64,000 bases of DNA, from contig CM032813.1 of assembly GCA_019155185.1 (NCBI GenBank), positions 4,519,001 through 4,583,000 on the forward strand. The letters run 5' to 3'. Positions 52,901 to 64,000 of the stretch are shown here, one piece after another (position 1 is the first letter of the stretch; every line of letters begins with the position of its first letter). The translations under genes were made by a program, and so were the position numbers. The notes under the pieces were generated by a model that was given only the letters and a program-made list of their open reading frames with translations, ran no database searches and was not told the DNA's origin. The DNA is from Beaufortia kweichowensis. Its lineage: Eukaryota > Chordata > Actinopteri > Cypriniformes > Gastromyzontidae.

Positions 52901-55900
52901 CTTATTGTCTGTGACGTCTGGAAACTCATGTGCAAACTTGTGTGTGCTTATCAAAAAGAATAAAGGGACATACAGTGCATTAGAACTTTGCAACAAATCA
53001 ATCCAGTTTATCCATATACTTTAAACAAACAAAGAACAACAGACTTAGAATTAACATTTAACAATGCATTAAGTAATACTTTCAAGACAAATACTAACAA
53101 TCTATGGAGGTTCTCCTCTGTACTGATGCAGGAAAGCAGCTTCATATTCACCAAGGCAATCCTGTGTGCTACGTTACTGGTCTCTAAACCTGTGTTTTCA
53201 CTGCAGGGTCAAAAGGAAAATACTGTTGTAAGACTGTACTGAATCATACCATGCTCAACAGAACAATGATGTAGTAAGCGCTCACATGTAGCAATAGAAT
53301 CCCTGCAGAATCAGCTCTCTGTACTTCTGCATTGACCGAGCTATCCGCAGGTACTGATGGATGACCCCAACAATGGTCTTTAGGAGGAACAAGAACAGAA
53401 ACATGCTTATGAACACATTGTATATGTCATATGTTTTATCAATTAGAAACCTCACCAGAGAACCTTCAACTTCATTTATATAGACTTACTTTGGAGAAAG
53501 CGTAATCCGCCGTTAGGTCAAACTTGGTAGGCATAGCGGGGGCTTCAGCTACAGAACAGAAGAAAGCAAGAAGGTAGAAGGGAAAATAATAAAGAGAAAA
53601 AGATTTTTTAAACCGAGTGTGGCATTTTTAAACTGATGAGAAAAACATTTGTTTGGTCCTTACGCTCTCTGTATGGAAGTCCAACTAGTTTCTCTGGCCG
53701 TCGGCTGAGCAGAATGATAGGTCGATCTGGACTGGTGGCGGGGAGGTTGACTACTTTCATGCTCGGCTCTAATATAAGAGGATGACCCTGAAACAAGTAC
53801 TGCTGAAACGCAGGTTCAATACCAGTCTGAGCCTGAATGTCCTCGAAAAAGATGGAGACTCTATAAAAAAAATACATGAAAAGGAATCGTCTGTAACAAA
53901 CATTTCCAACCACCCTGGCCTAAATTATTTTACACTGTTCTAACCTAATTTTTTTAATTATTGTAATTGAATTTAATAACTTAAATACACACCTAAATAT
54001 AATTGTTATATAAAACAGTTTTTGATTACTGACAGCAAACCATTATATGACGACACACACTTTACTTGCCTTGTCACAGAAAGGCCATACATTATACATA
54101 TGTGCAGAAGAATAAAAAGCAGACGCACGTGTTGTGAAAGTGAATGTAGATGCTGTGGGCTGTGGCCTGCTGGAGAGAGAAGATATGGACCGTGATGCGG
54201 TGCAGGATGTCAGTGGTGGCGGCAAAAAACTGGATGAAGCCCCAGCACTTCTCCTGATTGGCCTCCACTATACTGGCCAACACTGGAACCAGTTGAGATT
54301 TTAAACCTCTGCAAGATACAGATACACTGATAATCTGCTGCTTGACTCTATTAATAGTCTCTAACAAAGTAAACAAAGTATAAATCTGGCTGACTCTGAA
54401 AGCTGGCAGCAGTGTGGAAGTCTGTAGCTCCATTCAATGGGGCCGTCCTCAGTTTTCTGTACTCCTGCTATTGCTCCCTCAGGCTTTTCTGTTGTGATCT
54501 TGTACCTGGAAGAAAACACACCAATACTGAAAACGCAAGCCATTAAATCACAGCCGATCTGGATGACGTGTCTTATTAATCCCTCATTTACTAAAGCATT
54601 TGATAAAGACTCTTACATAATTTTCTTGTTTTTCCGTGGGCCTCCGAACGGTATAAAAGGAAGGCTGCCAGTCGCAGCATGATAAAAGGTGACACCAATA
54701 CTCCACAGGTCCACACAAACACCAAAAGCTTTCTGCTGGGGCTTCCTCAACACTGCACGCTCATACATGTCAGGGTGCTGAAGCACAGATGCACAATACA
54801 CAAGAGTTAAAATTTCTCACACAAACTGCATAGGTGATTGAAAAATTTGTTGTTGGGGTCTTTAACATGAAATAGACATCTATTGATAAGTCTTACCAGG
54901 TATTCCTCTGTGCCATATATGGACATAAATTTCTCATCATCCTCCAACTCACGGGCAGCACCAAAGTCTGTAAGCTTGTACACGGAGCGTCCATCCTCAC
55001 CCACCTGCCTCATGATATTACCAGGTTTGATGTCTCTGTGCACCACCCCGTTCTCACGCAAATGGTTCATTCCATGGACTGTATGTGTTCAAAGTAAAGG
55101 AGAGGTCAAAAGCTGCTGTTTAGTTTAGGGATGTCTCCTAACACATAGATGTGGGCATGTCTGACTGAGTATTAATATAACCAAATTTGGGTATGCAAAC
55201 CAAAACTGAGTCGGAATATTTGGGTTCTTACCTACACACTGTAACACGATGAGAAACTCAGACTCGTGAAGTCCGAAAGCATTTTCAGGCTCCTCCAGCA
55301 GGTTCAGCAGACTGCCACCTGAACAGAACTCCATCACCAGAACCTTCTGCTTTGGGTTCATGTGCATCTAACAGACACAAGAAAAAAATCAGATTTTTAT
55401 AGTTTTATAAAATTATAGTTTGGAGATTCTAAATTTGTTTAACACAGGAATACTTGATTCTGATTGGCCAGTTGGAACATTCCAAAGTATGTTATTAAGG
55501 TGTGTAGTTGGGTACTGCGTGTCAACTTGATCTTGAAATAATTTACTTACAAATAAATTAGATAGAAATATGCCTAACTAAAAACATATGAAACTATATT
55601 ACAAATACTACAAATTGCAAAGTTGTCTTGTTTGATCATGTCTTGGCTGACAGTCGTGTCTTAAAGCCAAAAGGAAATGTTTTTTTCTTGCGAAAGGTTT
55701 GGTTACAAATAAGCAAATACAATATTTTAAATCAATATTTTGTGTCCAAACTCTGTTGAGGTTTATGTTACATTATGGTACATTAACCCCTTACGCGACA
55801 AAGAATTTTCTCTGATCTAGCACAAAGATTGGTGATAAATGACCCCAACACATCAAAGAGCGAGACACAGCTTGTAAATGTCACCAACACCGTGGGTGGA

Positions 55901-56267
55901 ACATATCGAACAGCATCACAAACCACATCAGATCCGTACCTCCTCCACAGCGAACAGTTTAACAATGTTGACGTGATTGAGCCTCTGCAACACATCAAAC
56001 TCTCTCATCTGAACTTCATACGGCCTGTTGTAGCTCACCAGGTTGAAGACCTTCACGGCAACCGGCTCACCTGTTTTCTAAAGGACACAATCAAACGTCG
56101 TTTCATCTGAAATGTCACAAAAATGTTTTGCATATGGAACCTAAAACAGGTTAGATGAGGAAAGGAAGAAAAAGTACCTTGTTTCGTGCTTTGTAGACAC
56201 TTGCTGTTGCCCCTTGACCAAGAACATCATTCAGGGACCAGAGGTGATTTGCTGTACTCGCTGTCAT
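49975..56267 (-). CDS. ikbke: Inhibitor of NF-kappa-B kinase epsilon (IKK-epsilon)
   Basis: Twenty coding exons: 56267-56178, 56077-55940, 55367-55232, 55078-54897, 54777-54617, 54505-54395, 54308-54129, 53860-53664, 53548-53490, 53377-53286, 53200-53099, 52946-52886, 52809-52694, 52394-52318, 51783-51744, 51661-51560, 50879-50783, 50372-50281, 50194-50123, 50038-49975. They give about 722 residues (human 716). Motifs: GQGATAS near 17-23, ATP lysine near 39, HRDIKPGN with Asp near 137, DFG near 159-161 and activation-loop Ser near 174 in MSIYGTEEY. A ubiquitin-like domain follows, then a helical scaffold and the C-terminal adaptor-binding helix (RLKDEMEVVARELQSNNNIIE). IKK-epsilon rather than TBK1 is shown by VLRKPQQKAFGV, LPFIPFGGP and AGAIAG-like EGAIAGVQ. 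Known role: phosphorylates IRF3/IRF7 downstream of RIG-I-like and Toll-like receptors to induce interferon. An in-frame ATG at 56291 would add eight residues. Least certain splice sites: donors at 54395 (gtcagc) and 53099 (gttagt). Confidence 0.95.
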
Positions 56268-56326
56268 TATACTGGCACAGGCTGATGACATGATCGGCTC
56301 TGTGTATGAGAGAGACACATACAGAA

Positions 56327-56590
56327 CCAGTCAAAAGTTTGGAAACACACATTTTAGAATAGCAGTAAACTCATGAAAACCTTGAAATAACACAAAACTA
56401 AAACATTCAAAATAAATAAACACTATGTTATATTTTAGCATCTTCAAAAGTAGTCACTTTAATTTTATCATCCAGCTTTTTGAGGTCTCAACCTGAGAAC
56501 AGCATTAAACAGCACTAAAGGAATTTCTACCTATGCTGGACTCTTATTGCCAGCTTTTTATTTATTATTTAGTCCAAGCAATCTTTAAAA
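56327..56590. mobile_element. DNA-transposon remnant in ikbke intron 1
   Basis: It begins CCAGTCAAAAGTTTGGAAAC and contains TATGTTATATTTTAGCATCTTC, AAAAGTAGTCACTTT and CTTTTTGAGGTCTCAACCTG. From memory this string of phrases marks a transposon widespread in teleost genomes. It reaches within about 30 bases of the exon 2 splice acceptor. Confidence 0.7.
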
Positions 56591-56913
56591 AAAATATAAA
56601 ATATTATAATAATTAACCATGATTTTACAATAGTAAAAGTACAGCAACTATGTCACTTTGTCACAATTTTTATTACCATAATTTTACTATAAATCCCAAG
56701 GTTAAACTATGGCAGTGATAAATCTTTGTTTACAAATACTATAGTAAACTACATGGTTATGTCGTATGAGAAGCTATTGTATGGCGGTAATACCCGTGTT
56801 GAGGAAACATGTACGTCCATATAATAGAAGAAAACACACAATGATCGTCAAGACACAATTTCACTTACTAAGCAATCAGACCACTTCTTGTTTACGAAAT
56901 AAACATAACTTAC

Positions 56914-57240
56914 CAGTGTATCTCAACAGGTTTTTACATCCAACCGAGCACACAAGTGTCAAATAAAGTCCATTTCCTTCCTATATGAACTGCAGGTCCA
57001 ATGCACACGATACATGCATATCATCTGTCAGGCAGTGTGAGGTGGAAGTCCCTTCAAAAACAACTCAACACACAAACTAATCATGTGTTTGTTAGACCTC
57101 GACACAGTTTCTAGCTCTTGACGATCTCTGTAAGCTTCTCTAAATAATGTACATGCGCTATACGTTTCAGATCTGAAACGATGAAAACAGCAGGACGGAA
57201 ATTCAGCAGCTTGCATTCTTTCAGGAACTTCCTTGTTCAA
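56914..57240 (-). promoter_or_regulatory. ikbke: ikbke non-coding first exon and promoter region
   Basis: A strong donor, CACTG|gtaagt, ends a likely untranslated exon at 56914. It would splice to the acceptor just before 56299, which opens the first coding exon. Upstream, 57163-57180 is a perfect 18-base palindrome CGTTTCAGATCTGAAACG made of two inverted GAAAC half-sites, and further GAAAC/GAAAA words follow at 57181-57190 and 57241-57247. A small uORF begins in this region. The transcription start is not fixed. Confidence 0.5.
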
Positions 57241-57247
57241 TGAAACG

Positions 57248-58441
57248 AGTTTTAAAGGGTACTAGTCTGTTTAAATATGTCAGGATGATTTTTTCTTATA
57301 TTTGGACAGGAACTTGACATGAATATAATATTAGTTAAACGATTATGATGATCATCGGTCATAGTTTATTTCATACCGCAAATCACAATTATATTTACGT
57401 CACAAAGTTAAACGTAATGAGTTTTTGGTCGCCCCCTAGAGGCCAAAATGTAAAATGCAACGTAATGCTGCAGGTGAGGAAACGTAATGCTGAACTTTAG
57501 CCTTCTTTTTTAGACTTACATCAAAGCCAAACTTTTAGGTTTTATCTTTGTTATGCTACATTTCCAAATATTATATAACACCCTAACGGAAACCCTAAAT
57601 CTAATCCTAACCTGTTCGCTTAAACTATCGTAACCATAACCTATTCAATTTAAAAAGAGGTAAAGTGTGACACGCTAAACACAAGGATAAAAAGTTCATT
57701 TTTGTTTAGATTTGCATATACTCATTGACATTGTACAGATACAAAATTGTTTGATCTGTGACAGGAAAGCCTCTTAAAAAATATACAGACTATATTTGAT
57801 TTTCCTTTTCATGAATTATCAAAATAATGAGGAATTAAACTTTAAATTGTGAACTGGGTTATTGAGACATTTTTGAATCAGCAACAAATATAATGTGAAT
57901 CACTCAGTTTCCCGGGCAGATCTTAAGCCTAGTCGAAGACTAAAATGCAAATTTAAGGTGTCATAACTTATAATGTAAAAAACAAAAAATTAAAAACTTG
58001 CACTCACATAGCTTAAAATATATCAGTACTATTGTTTTGTCTCAAGATGAACACCAGTTTTGTTCCTTGTAAGGCATGTTTGTAAAAACTACTTAAATGT
58101 CCTAATTTAATTGGCTTAATCTAAGCCTTGTCCGGGAAACTGCTGCAAAATGGTTTTCTTATTCTGTCTCTATGCAATACATTCTACACTACATAATGTT
58201 AATTTATTGCATTGTGTGATGTGTATAAAATCCTAAATTGTTATTAAAAGTGTATTATATGGATATGTTGTGTCATATGACGAGCAACAGCCTATCTATT
58301 GATTTGTGTGCTACACAATAACTGTTGTGAATAAATACATTACATCTGACAATAAAATAGTTTGCAGACCAAATGCACTTTTATGATAGTTTTTTGACAG
58401 TTTTATGATAAATAAATCCGAGGCACATATTGCAAGCAAAT
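57248..58441. other. Intergenic DNA between srgap2 and ikbke
   Basis: No gene recognised. The stretch is AT-rich and lies between the ikbke 5' region and the presumed end of the srgap2 transcript. Confidence 0.5.
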
Positions 58442-58447
58442 TTTATT
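58442..58447 (-). terminator. srgap2: Candidate poly(A) signal for srgap2
   Basis: TTTATT on plus is AATAAA on the transcribed strand, about 2.2 kb past the srgap2 stop codon. No coding sequence lies between. Confidence 0.35.
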
Positions 58448-60615
58448 TAAAAATGTTTACTACAAGAACTACACGTGAAATTATATCATGTATATTTGAG
58501 TGGCAACTACTATTGCTGAAACTGTACAATACTGTACCAACCAAAATAAAAACCCACAAACAAAATAAGAAAAATTAAAAAGAAAATGAATGTACCTCTG
58601 TAATGTACACTATTGTATATACAAATCACATCTGAACACAGGTCTCCCTGGTAACAGATATCCAAATCGACAACTATAAATATATCTGACAAGACGAGAA
58701 TTCATTTTACAGTCTTGCTTAAACTGGACAGGAATTACATTTCAACAATAGTCATGATTACATAACAGAAAGGAAATCACCCTCAATTTGTTCACAAACA
58801 TACAATTCAAGATTGACTCGAATTTACCAATTTAAAGAAAAATATATATGCGTGTAAACAGAGGCATCAGCCAACAGCATATTTATTTTTTTATGGGACT
58901 TTACATGTAAAGTCCATTCCACTAAAGACCTCCAATAAAACAGTTTCCAGTTGCCTTTATGAGGTATCAGTAACAATACACAGAGAATACTTTCAATCAT
59001 TTAAAACACATGAACAAATGTAACCACCAGTTAAGACTTTTCCAGAACGCAACACAACAACACATTAAACTGTTCAGAAAATAACACATTAGGAAAAGGC
59101 GTCCATTAACAAACAGAAATGCCTCAGTGATTAACAGCTTGGTCTCACGTAGGTCTTTTCCAGGATACAGTCACAGTCAGCCATGCATGTAATACTGTAC
59201 ATAACAGGGCTTGTAGAGAAACGCTTCAAAATGAAGCAGGCTACTGAAGTTGGATGCAGCTCATTTTCACAGATCTCACAGATTTCATAGTAAGGCCTCA
59301 CCGAGGGAGATCCATTCTGTTGAAGGCATAAACAGGCAGACCGTGTAAGAGGGAATTTAGCTCCTGGATGGATGCTGGACAGACACTAAATAAAGGATTT
59401 CGATTGTCAGACCTTGCCAGGCTAAATTTCCTTTCAGCTACAATAAACAAAAGTGTGACTGGTTATCTAATGCCAAGCCATCTGAGTAGAAGATGCATGT
59501 TTCCCCTTTTTTGTCTGTTTGAATCCTCTGAGGTGGGTAAAGTATTTCCCTTTTTGCATCGTAAAGCTGAAATCTTAAAAGCTGCTGTTAGGCTGCTACA
59601 ATTCATAATATACATACGTACAACATACATACTGATACATAGTTACCATCATACACAGCCAGAGCTGAGTAATGACATACGAAAAAGGTAATAAAATTGT
59701 TTTTTTTTCTGTTTTTTGCTTTCTATGTGGGGAATGAAGAGATAATGTTGTGCTTGTGTGGTTAACAGGACATTTCTCATTTTTGTTTTTTTTCCAGTTA
59801 TAATCATGATTTCTATACAAAACAACACCGCATTTTAGCACAGTTATGTGACTACTGATATAATACTATAGAATAAAAGACATGTTGAATTTCAGAAGTG
59901 CTTTTGACTTGGAAAATGAATCGGTTCTCCATGCAAATGGTTTGCAGGTTTATATGCACTGGTTAACTGGTCTCATGCAAAGATGTTCCACACAAACGTG
60001 TTCATTTGCCGCCTTGGAAAAAGAAAGACAGCGCTGGTAGGCTACAGTAATCCTATGTTATTAGCAAGTACTGCACCTGAAGAACCTGCATTTTATACCA
60101 TTTATAGTGCATTACTGTGGTCAGTGTAACTACTGATCTATTGGTTAAACAACATTATGGTTGTTTTATGTAATTTTGACATAGGTTTGAACACTTCTGA
60201 TCAAGTTATGCTAGCATTAATAGAGTAAAGAGGAAGAAAATACTTTATCGTGGCAGATTATTGCAGAAAAACAGGAGTGCAACCGGTATTCCCGAATAGA
60301 CCAGCCTCACCAAGAGTCCTTGTGGTATTTTGAGGAAAGAAAGGATATCCACTGCTCACTCATACTCAAAAGTTGAATAAAATCAGTCTATACACATGGG
60401 GAAAACTCCAAATCACTAAAGAGGGATTAGAAAATAGCTGTTCAATGTCTAGATCCAAACTAAACAGTGCTGTAAAATCACTCCAATATTTCCACTTGTG
60501 TTTATCATTTCCACACACACACTTTATGTTGCTCACTTACGCAAGCAAGTCAATATCATTTTTCTGAGCATTACTAAGAAACCAGTCGTGGATGACGGAG
60601 GAGGTTATCAACCCT
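58448..60615 (-). other. srgap2: Probable srgap2 3' untranslated region
   Basis: This stretch directly follows the stop codon at 60616-60618. Frames on either strand (for example 59368-59691 plus) show no family resemblance. The 3' end is inferred from the candidate AATAAA. Confidence 0.4.
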
Positions 60616-63300
60616 TCAGACCGGGCAGGACTTGTCAGTGGGTGGTGGAGGGGGCGGAGGGGTCGGGGGTATGGTGGTGGTCGGGGAGCCCATCGCTGGA
60701 CTGCCCCCGGCAGATCCGCTCTTCGGGAAGACTACAGGTTTGGGTTTAGTGGCTGGAGGCCTGCTATCTCTGAAGGTGGAGCCGGAAGCAGACAGCCCCG
60801 TGGCCGACATGGCTGACAGAGGGCTCTTAGATCCGCTGCTTTTGCTGGGCCGGAAGGTGGAGGGCATGTCGCTGGCTGCACTGGCACTGCGCTGGAGAGG
60901 ATGCTGGGAGCAGTCGGCCTCACGGAGCAGACGAGAATGGAGAGGGCTGGACGGCTCTGACGCCCCGCCGCTCTTCAGCTGCTCCAGAGTGTCAAGCACA
61001 ACGTCAGGAGTGTGTTTGACGCTGCTCTGTCTCTCCAGCTCTCGCAGCTCGCTTAGGGCCGTGTTCATAGTGGCCTCAATGTCCTGAGAGAGATAGAGAT
61101 AGATAGATAGAGAGAGAGAAATGTTTGTTAGTATGCAGTGTGAAATAAAAAAAAAAAAGGAATATAATAATTGGTTTTGGTCATATTTTTAGCATATTTT
61201 TTAAGAATTCTCTATATCTGGATTATTCTTTCAAGCAGAAAATGTATTGCATGAAAACCATGATTTTGTTGTATTTTTTAACAGAAGTGAGGCAAATTAA
61301 ACAAACCAATGGATTGTGTATGTAATAAAATATATCTCATTGAATTTTCTGTGTAAAATCAGAAATTTTCTCCTCAGGATAGGTTGCTGCATACTGTGAG
61401 ACATCCACATTTTAAGGTGCCTGGACTGCAGGTTCTCCAACTCAATTACAAGCACAGTCTGAATCTATTCAGGCATGAAATTACAGCTTAAAGGAAGATA
61501 AACAAGACAGCACACAGGCTCATATAAAGAACTCAGCACTTTTAATGGAGTTTGTTAACAGCCTCAAATGAAAAGTTTCTGGGCATGATGTACCTGTGAG
61601 CTGTGCTCCACCTGAGCGATAACCTCCGGGTCCATGGTCGGTCTGTGGTTGCTGAAACTCTTGGATCGTCCTGCCGGTGCACTCTTCCGGAGCTGAGGTC
61701 CCTCCACCTTAGTCTTCAGAGACGAATGTCGGGTGATGGAGTTTAGGATGCTGTGAGCGCTGACCGGCCGCTTGTCCGTGCCCTCCTTGGACATTCCTCC
61801 TGCAGACATGGAGGAGGTCTTCAAACCCCCTGCAGCTCCAGAAGAGCCCTCTCCAAGCCCCTCCGCAGCCCGGAAGGTTCTACGGACGCTGGTCGTTTCT
61901 GGACGTTTCCTCATCCTGGGATGGAATCAGAAGAAACAAAATGATTTCATATACAGTATATTATGTGCTTTTTAAAACAATCAATACAGTAAAACCACAT
62001 AAATGCATAGGGGATATTGACTTACTTGTTGAGGTTGGCCAGGTAGATATCAGCCACATGACCTCCAGTGGGTGAGCTGGCACTGGTCCTGGTGGACACC
62101 TTATCTTCCACAGCATCATGAGATGACTCAAGGTCAGCTTTGGGACTTCCTCTGCCCGCAACTCCATCTGGCCTACAATACAAATACACAGGTGAAACAT
62201 TTAGGGTATTTCACATTTTATTATTAAATATTATTCACTTTAATATTTCATAGTTGAATTCTAATTCTTCATGACAAACTATATATTGATGGAAAGGTCT
62301 AAGATTCAAGAATAAATATTTGACCAAATTTTTATAACAATAAACATAAATTTAAAAAAAGAATAAAAAATATTAATGTTATTAATAAAAATACCTCAAA
62401 TAAAAAATATATAGTTTGGATAGTGCATTTTTATGTGTATGCTCAATATGTGTAGTGACAGTTATTAGGTTAATATTAACCTAACTATAAATAAAAAAAC
62501 ATATATTTTATATATATTATATATTTATAATATATTAAGAAAAATATATTTTTTCTTACAATGCACAGTAAGCAACATAAGCTTTGTGTGGTAACATCTA
62601 ATTTAAAAAATATTAGTTATAGCTCCTAGTTATGTCTGACCACATGTAAAATGTGAATAATTTCTCCATCTAAGACATATAAATGGAGTAAGTAAACAGC
62701 TTACATGTCCTGCATCACTATATACTGGTGTGGCACCAGTCCGTCCGCGCCGTTGTGGCGTCCCTCCCACCAGTCCTCAGAAGCTCGGTGGTACAGCAGC
62801 AGAGACGCTCCCTTCTTAAAGGAGAGCTCACGGTTGGTGCGTCCAGAGTAGTCGAAACGCGCAACGGCCTCGATGGGGTCGGACTCTGAAACGTTCAAGG
62901 TCCGTGACTTTACTATCAGGCACATGAGAAGATGCCAGAGAGAGAGAGAGAGAACAAGGGAAGAGAGCAAAGGGAAGGGTTATTGCGTGGGAAGCCAGGC
63001 AGGTTAGAGCACACGGTTCAAAACAGGGCTGGAGCTGCAGCAGGGGTGTGCGGACACAAGAGGGTGTAAAACGGGATTTCATGATAGTTTGGACACTGCG
63101 TTAGGACAATTTTAATAACACAAGACGTCTTGAGCTGGACAGCAGTGCGTAAGGTATGAAAGCGCTTACAGTAGATTTGTACATGTGTGTTAGTGCCGTG
63201 ATTGGTCCATCTTGACTCACCATCATCACTGTTGTGTGTTTCAGACGTGGTGTCAGGTGCAGGTTCATCCACTAGAGGGGGCTCAATGTGTGGACTATCA
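60616..63300 (-). CDS. srgap2: SLIT-ROBO Rho GTPase-activating protein 2, C-terminal part (partial)
   Basis: Five 3' coding exons are present: 63300-63221, 62885-62705, 62172-62026, 61915-61594 and 61083-60616, about 398 residues. The F-BAR and RhoGAP domains lie outside the window. The second exon carries the SH3 domain (ARFDYSGRTNRELSFKKGAS and DWWEGRHNGADGLVPHQYI), which in srGAPs binds ROBO1 and other proline-rich partners. A Ser/Pro-rich tail follows with RHSSLKTK, GRSKSFSNHRP, DVVLDTLEQL, a proline run and the end TDKSCPV. The family is certain. srgap2 is chosen over srgap1/3 from GGHVADIYLAN, SSVKHTPDVVLDTLE and position next to ikbke, as in human 1q32. Part of the tail differs from the human SRGAP2 I remember. 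Known role: shapes membrane protrusions and inhibits Rac1 in neuronal migration and spine maturation. Confidence 0.88.
61086..61119. repeat. (GATA/GA)n microsatellite by the last srgap2 exon
   Basis: AGAGAGATAGAGATAGATAG and a GA run sit immediately upstream of the final exon. On the transcribed strand they form the CT-rich pyrimidine tract of that exon's splice acceptor. Confidence 0.9.
62232..62473 (+). repeat. Dispersed repeat, copy 2 (srgap2 intron)
   Basis: About 240 bases match 22035-22303 in direct orientation, with shared blocks TATTCACTTTAATATTTCAT and GCATTTTTATGTGTATG and small indels in A-rich sections. Unnamed family. Confidence 0.8.
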
Positions 63301-63904
63301 CTGTATAATAGAGAGAGAAGACATTGTGTGGGTCAGTGGAAAGATTTTCACTGAGGACTCAACCTAAGACATTGCCTAATTTACTGTCAGCACTATACCA
63401 ATAAAAGCTGTTTTCTCATAACACACGCTGAAAGAAATTCAAGCTCAACAGAATAAATGTGTGGTACTCTACCCAGCTTGAATATATCAGATATATCAGA
63501 CTGTACTGGCTTATAATAACAGAGACAACTGGCACACATGAAGAGAACTGCTTTAGACGGAGAGGACTCTGGGATACGGCCAGTGTACGTGATGAGACAC
63601 GGTCAGGCAGGTTTTTGGTAAAGCACACACGTGTGGCCACTTTGTCAGTGTTGCAGTCAACCTTTCTGTCTCACTGGACAGCAAATTGCTGTGAAGTGTG
63701 CATGAACATGTGTGTGTTTTTAAAGCATCTCTAAAATGACAGATTGACCCCGCTGAGCAGTTAGTTAGTGAAGATAATCCCACGATCCTCATGTCACTCG
63801 GAGTGAGTGAGTGTGCAGCTTTGATCTGGGCTCTTAAAGTAAAATGATCCTCGTGGCTTTTGTACCCTCAAGCAGATGAGTATGGGTGTTCAGAGGTCAA
63901 AAGT

Positions 63905-63981
<77 letters not shown>

Positions 63982-64000
63982 CCTCATCATTTTGCTCCGA
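63301..64000 (-). other. srgap2: srgap2 intron at the window edge
   Basis: No further exon was found. The next upstream exon should end in a TG that completes the Cys codon before DSPH, and it lies beyond the window. Confidence 0.6.
63909..63979. repeat. (GA)n microsatellite
   Basis: An uninterrupted GA dinucleotide run of about 70 bases in an srgap2 intron. Confidence 0.97.

Noticed and set aside
57028..57240. 70-codon minus frame in the ikbke 5' region
   Set aside because: It opens on a TTG and ends before the non-coding exon's donor. At most it contains a uORF starting at an internal ATG.
60632..61087. 151-codon plus-strand frame
   Set aside because: It is the antisense of the last srgap2 exon. 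Codon periodicity, splice sites and family match favour the minus strand.

Overview
This window is vertebrate nuclear DNA from a ray-finned fish, most likely a cyprinid. It is AT-rich, with intron-split genes, CpG-rich first exons, long dinucleotide tracts and short non-autonomous DNA transposons of types common in carp-like fish. The species cannot be fixed from the sequence alone. All recognised genes lie on the minus strand, so transcription runs from high to low coordinates.

Layout in transcription order: (1) the 3' part of a SLIT-ROBO Rho GTPase-activating protein, srgap2 by best fit (coding exons 63300-60616; its 5' part lies beyond the window). (2) A complete IKK-epsilon kinase gene, ikbke (20 coding exons, 56267-49975, plus a probable non-coding first exon ending at 56914). 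(3) rassf5, a Ras-association/SARAH tumour-suppressor gene with two recognisable first exons. NORE1A starts at 48467 and RAPL starts near 29239, both sharing the 3' exons down to 20613. (4) A complete dual-specificity kinase gene, dyrk3 (coding 15724-10751). The first ~8 kb shows no gene.

The order srgap2-ikbke-rassf5-dyrk3, all in one orientation, is the gene order of human 1q32.1. It is also the sister block of SRGAP1-TBK1-RASSF3-DYRK2 on human 12q14-15. Residue-level differences place each gene in the 1q32 group. Human 1q32 has EIF2D between RASSF5 and DYRK3. Here only a short gap with no such gene separates them.

The most unusual element is an unannotated CpG-rich open reading frame at 42213-42378, inside the first intron of the NORE1A form of rassf5 and on the same strand. 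It has an ATG, 55 basic residues and a strong splice donor in exactly the phase that rassf5 exon 2 requires. I infer a third rassf5 promoter and first exon. Other points are a perfect 18-bp palindrome of GAAAC half-sites by the ikbke first exon, tandem splice donors in srgap2, a ~250-bp repeat shared by a rassf5 and an srgap2 intron, and two opposed copies of one MITE. Exon boundaries were placed by hand from GT/AG sites, reading phase and remembered family sequences. Reading phase closes through every exon of dyrk3, rassf5, ikbke and the visible srgap2 exons.
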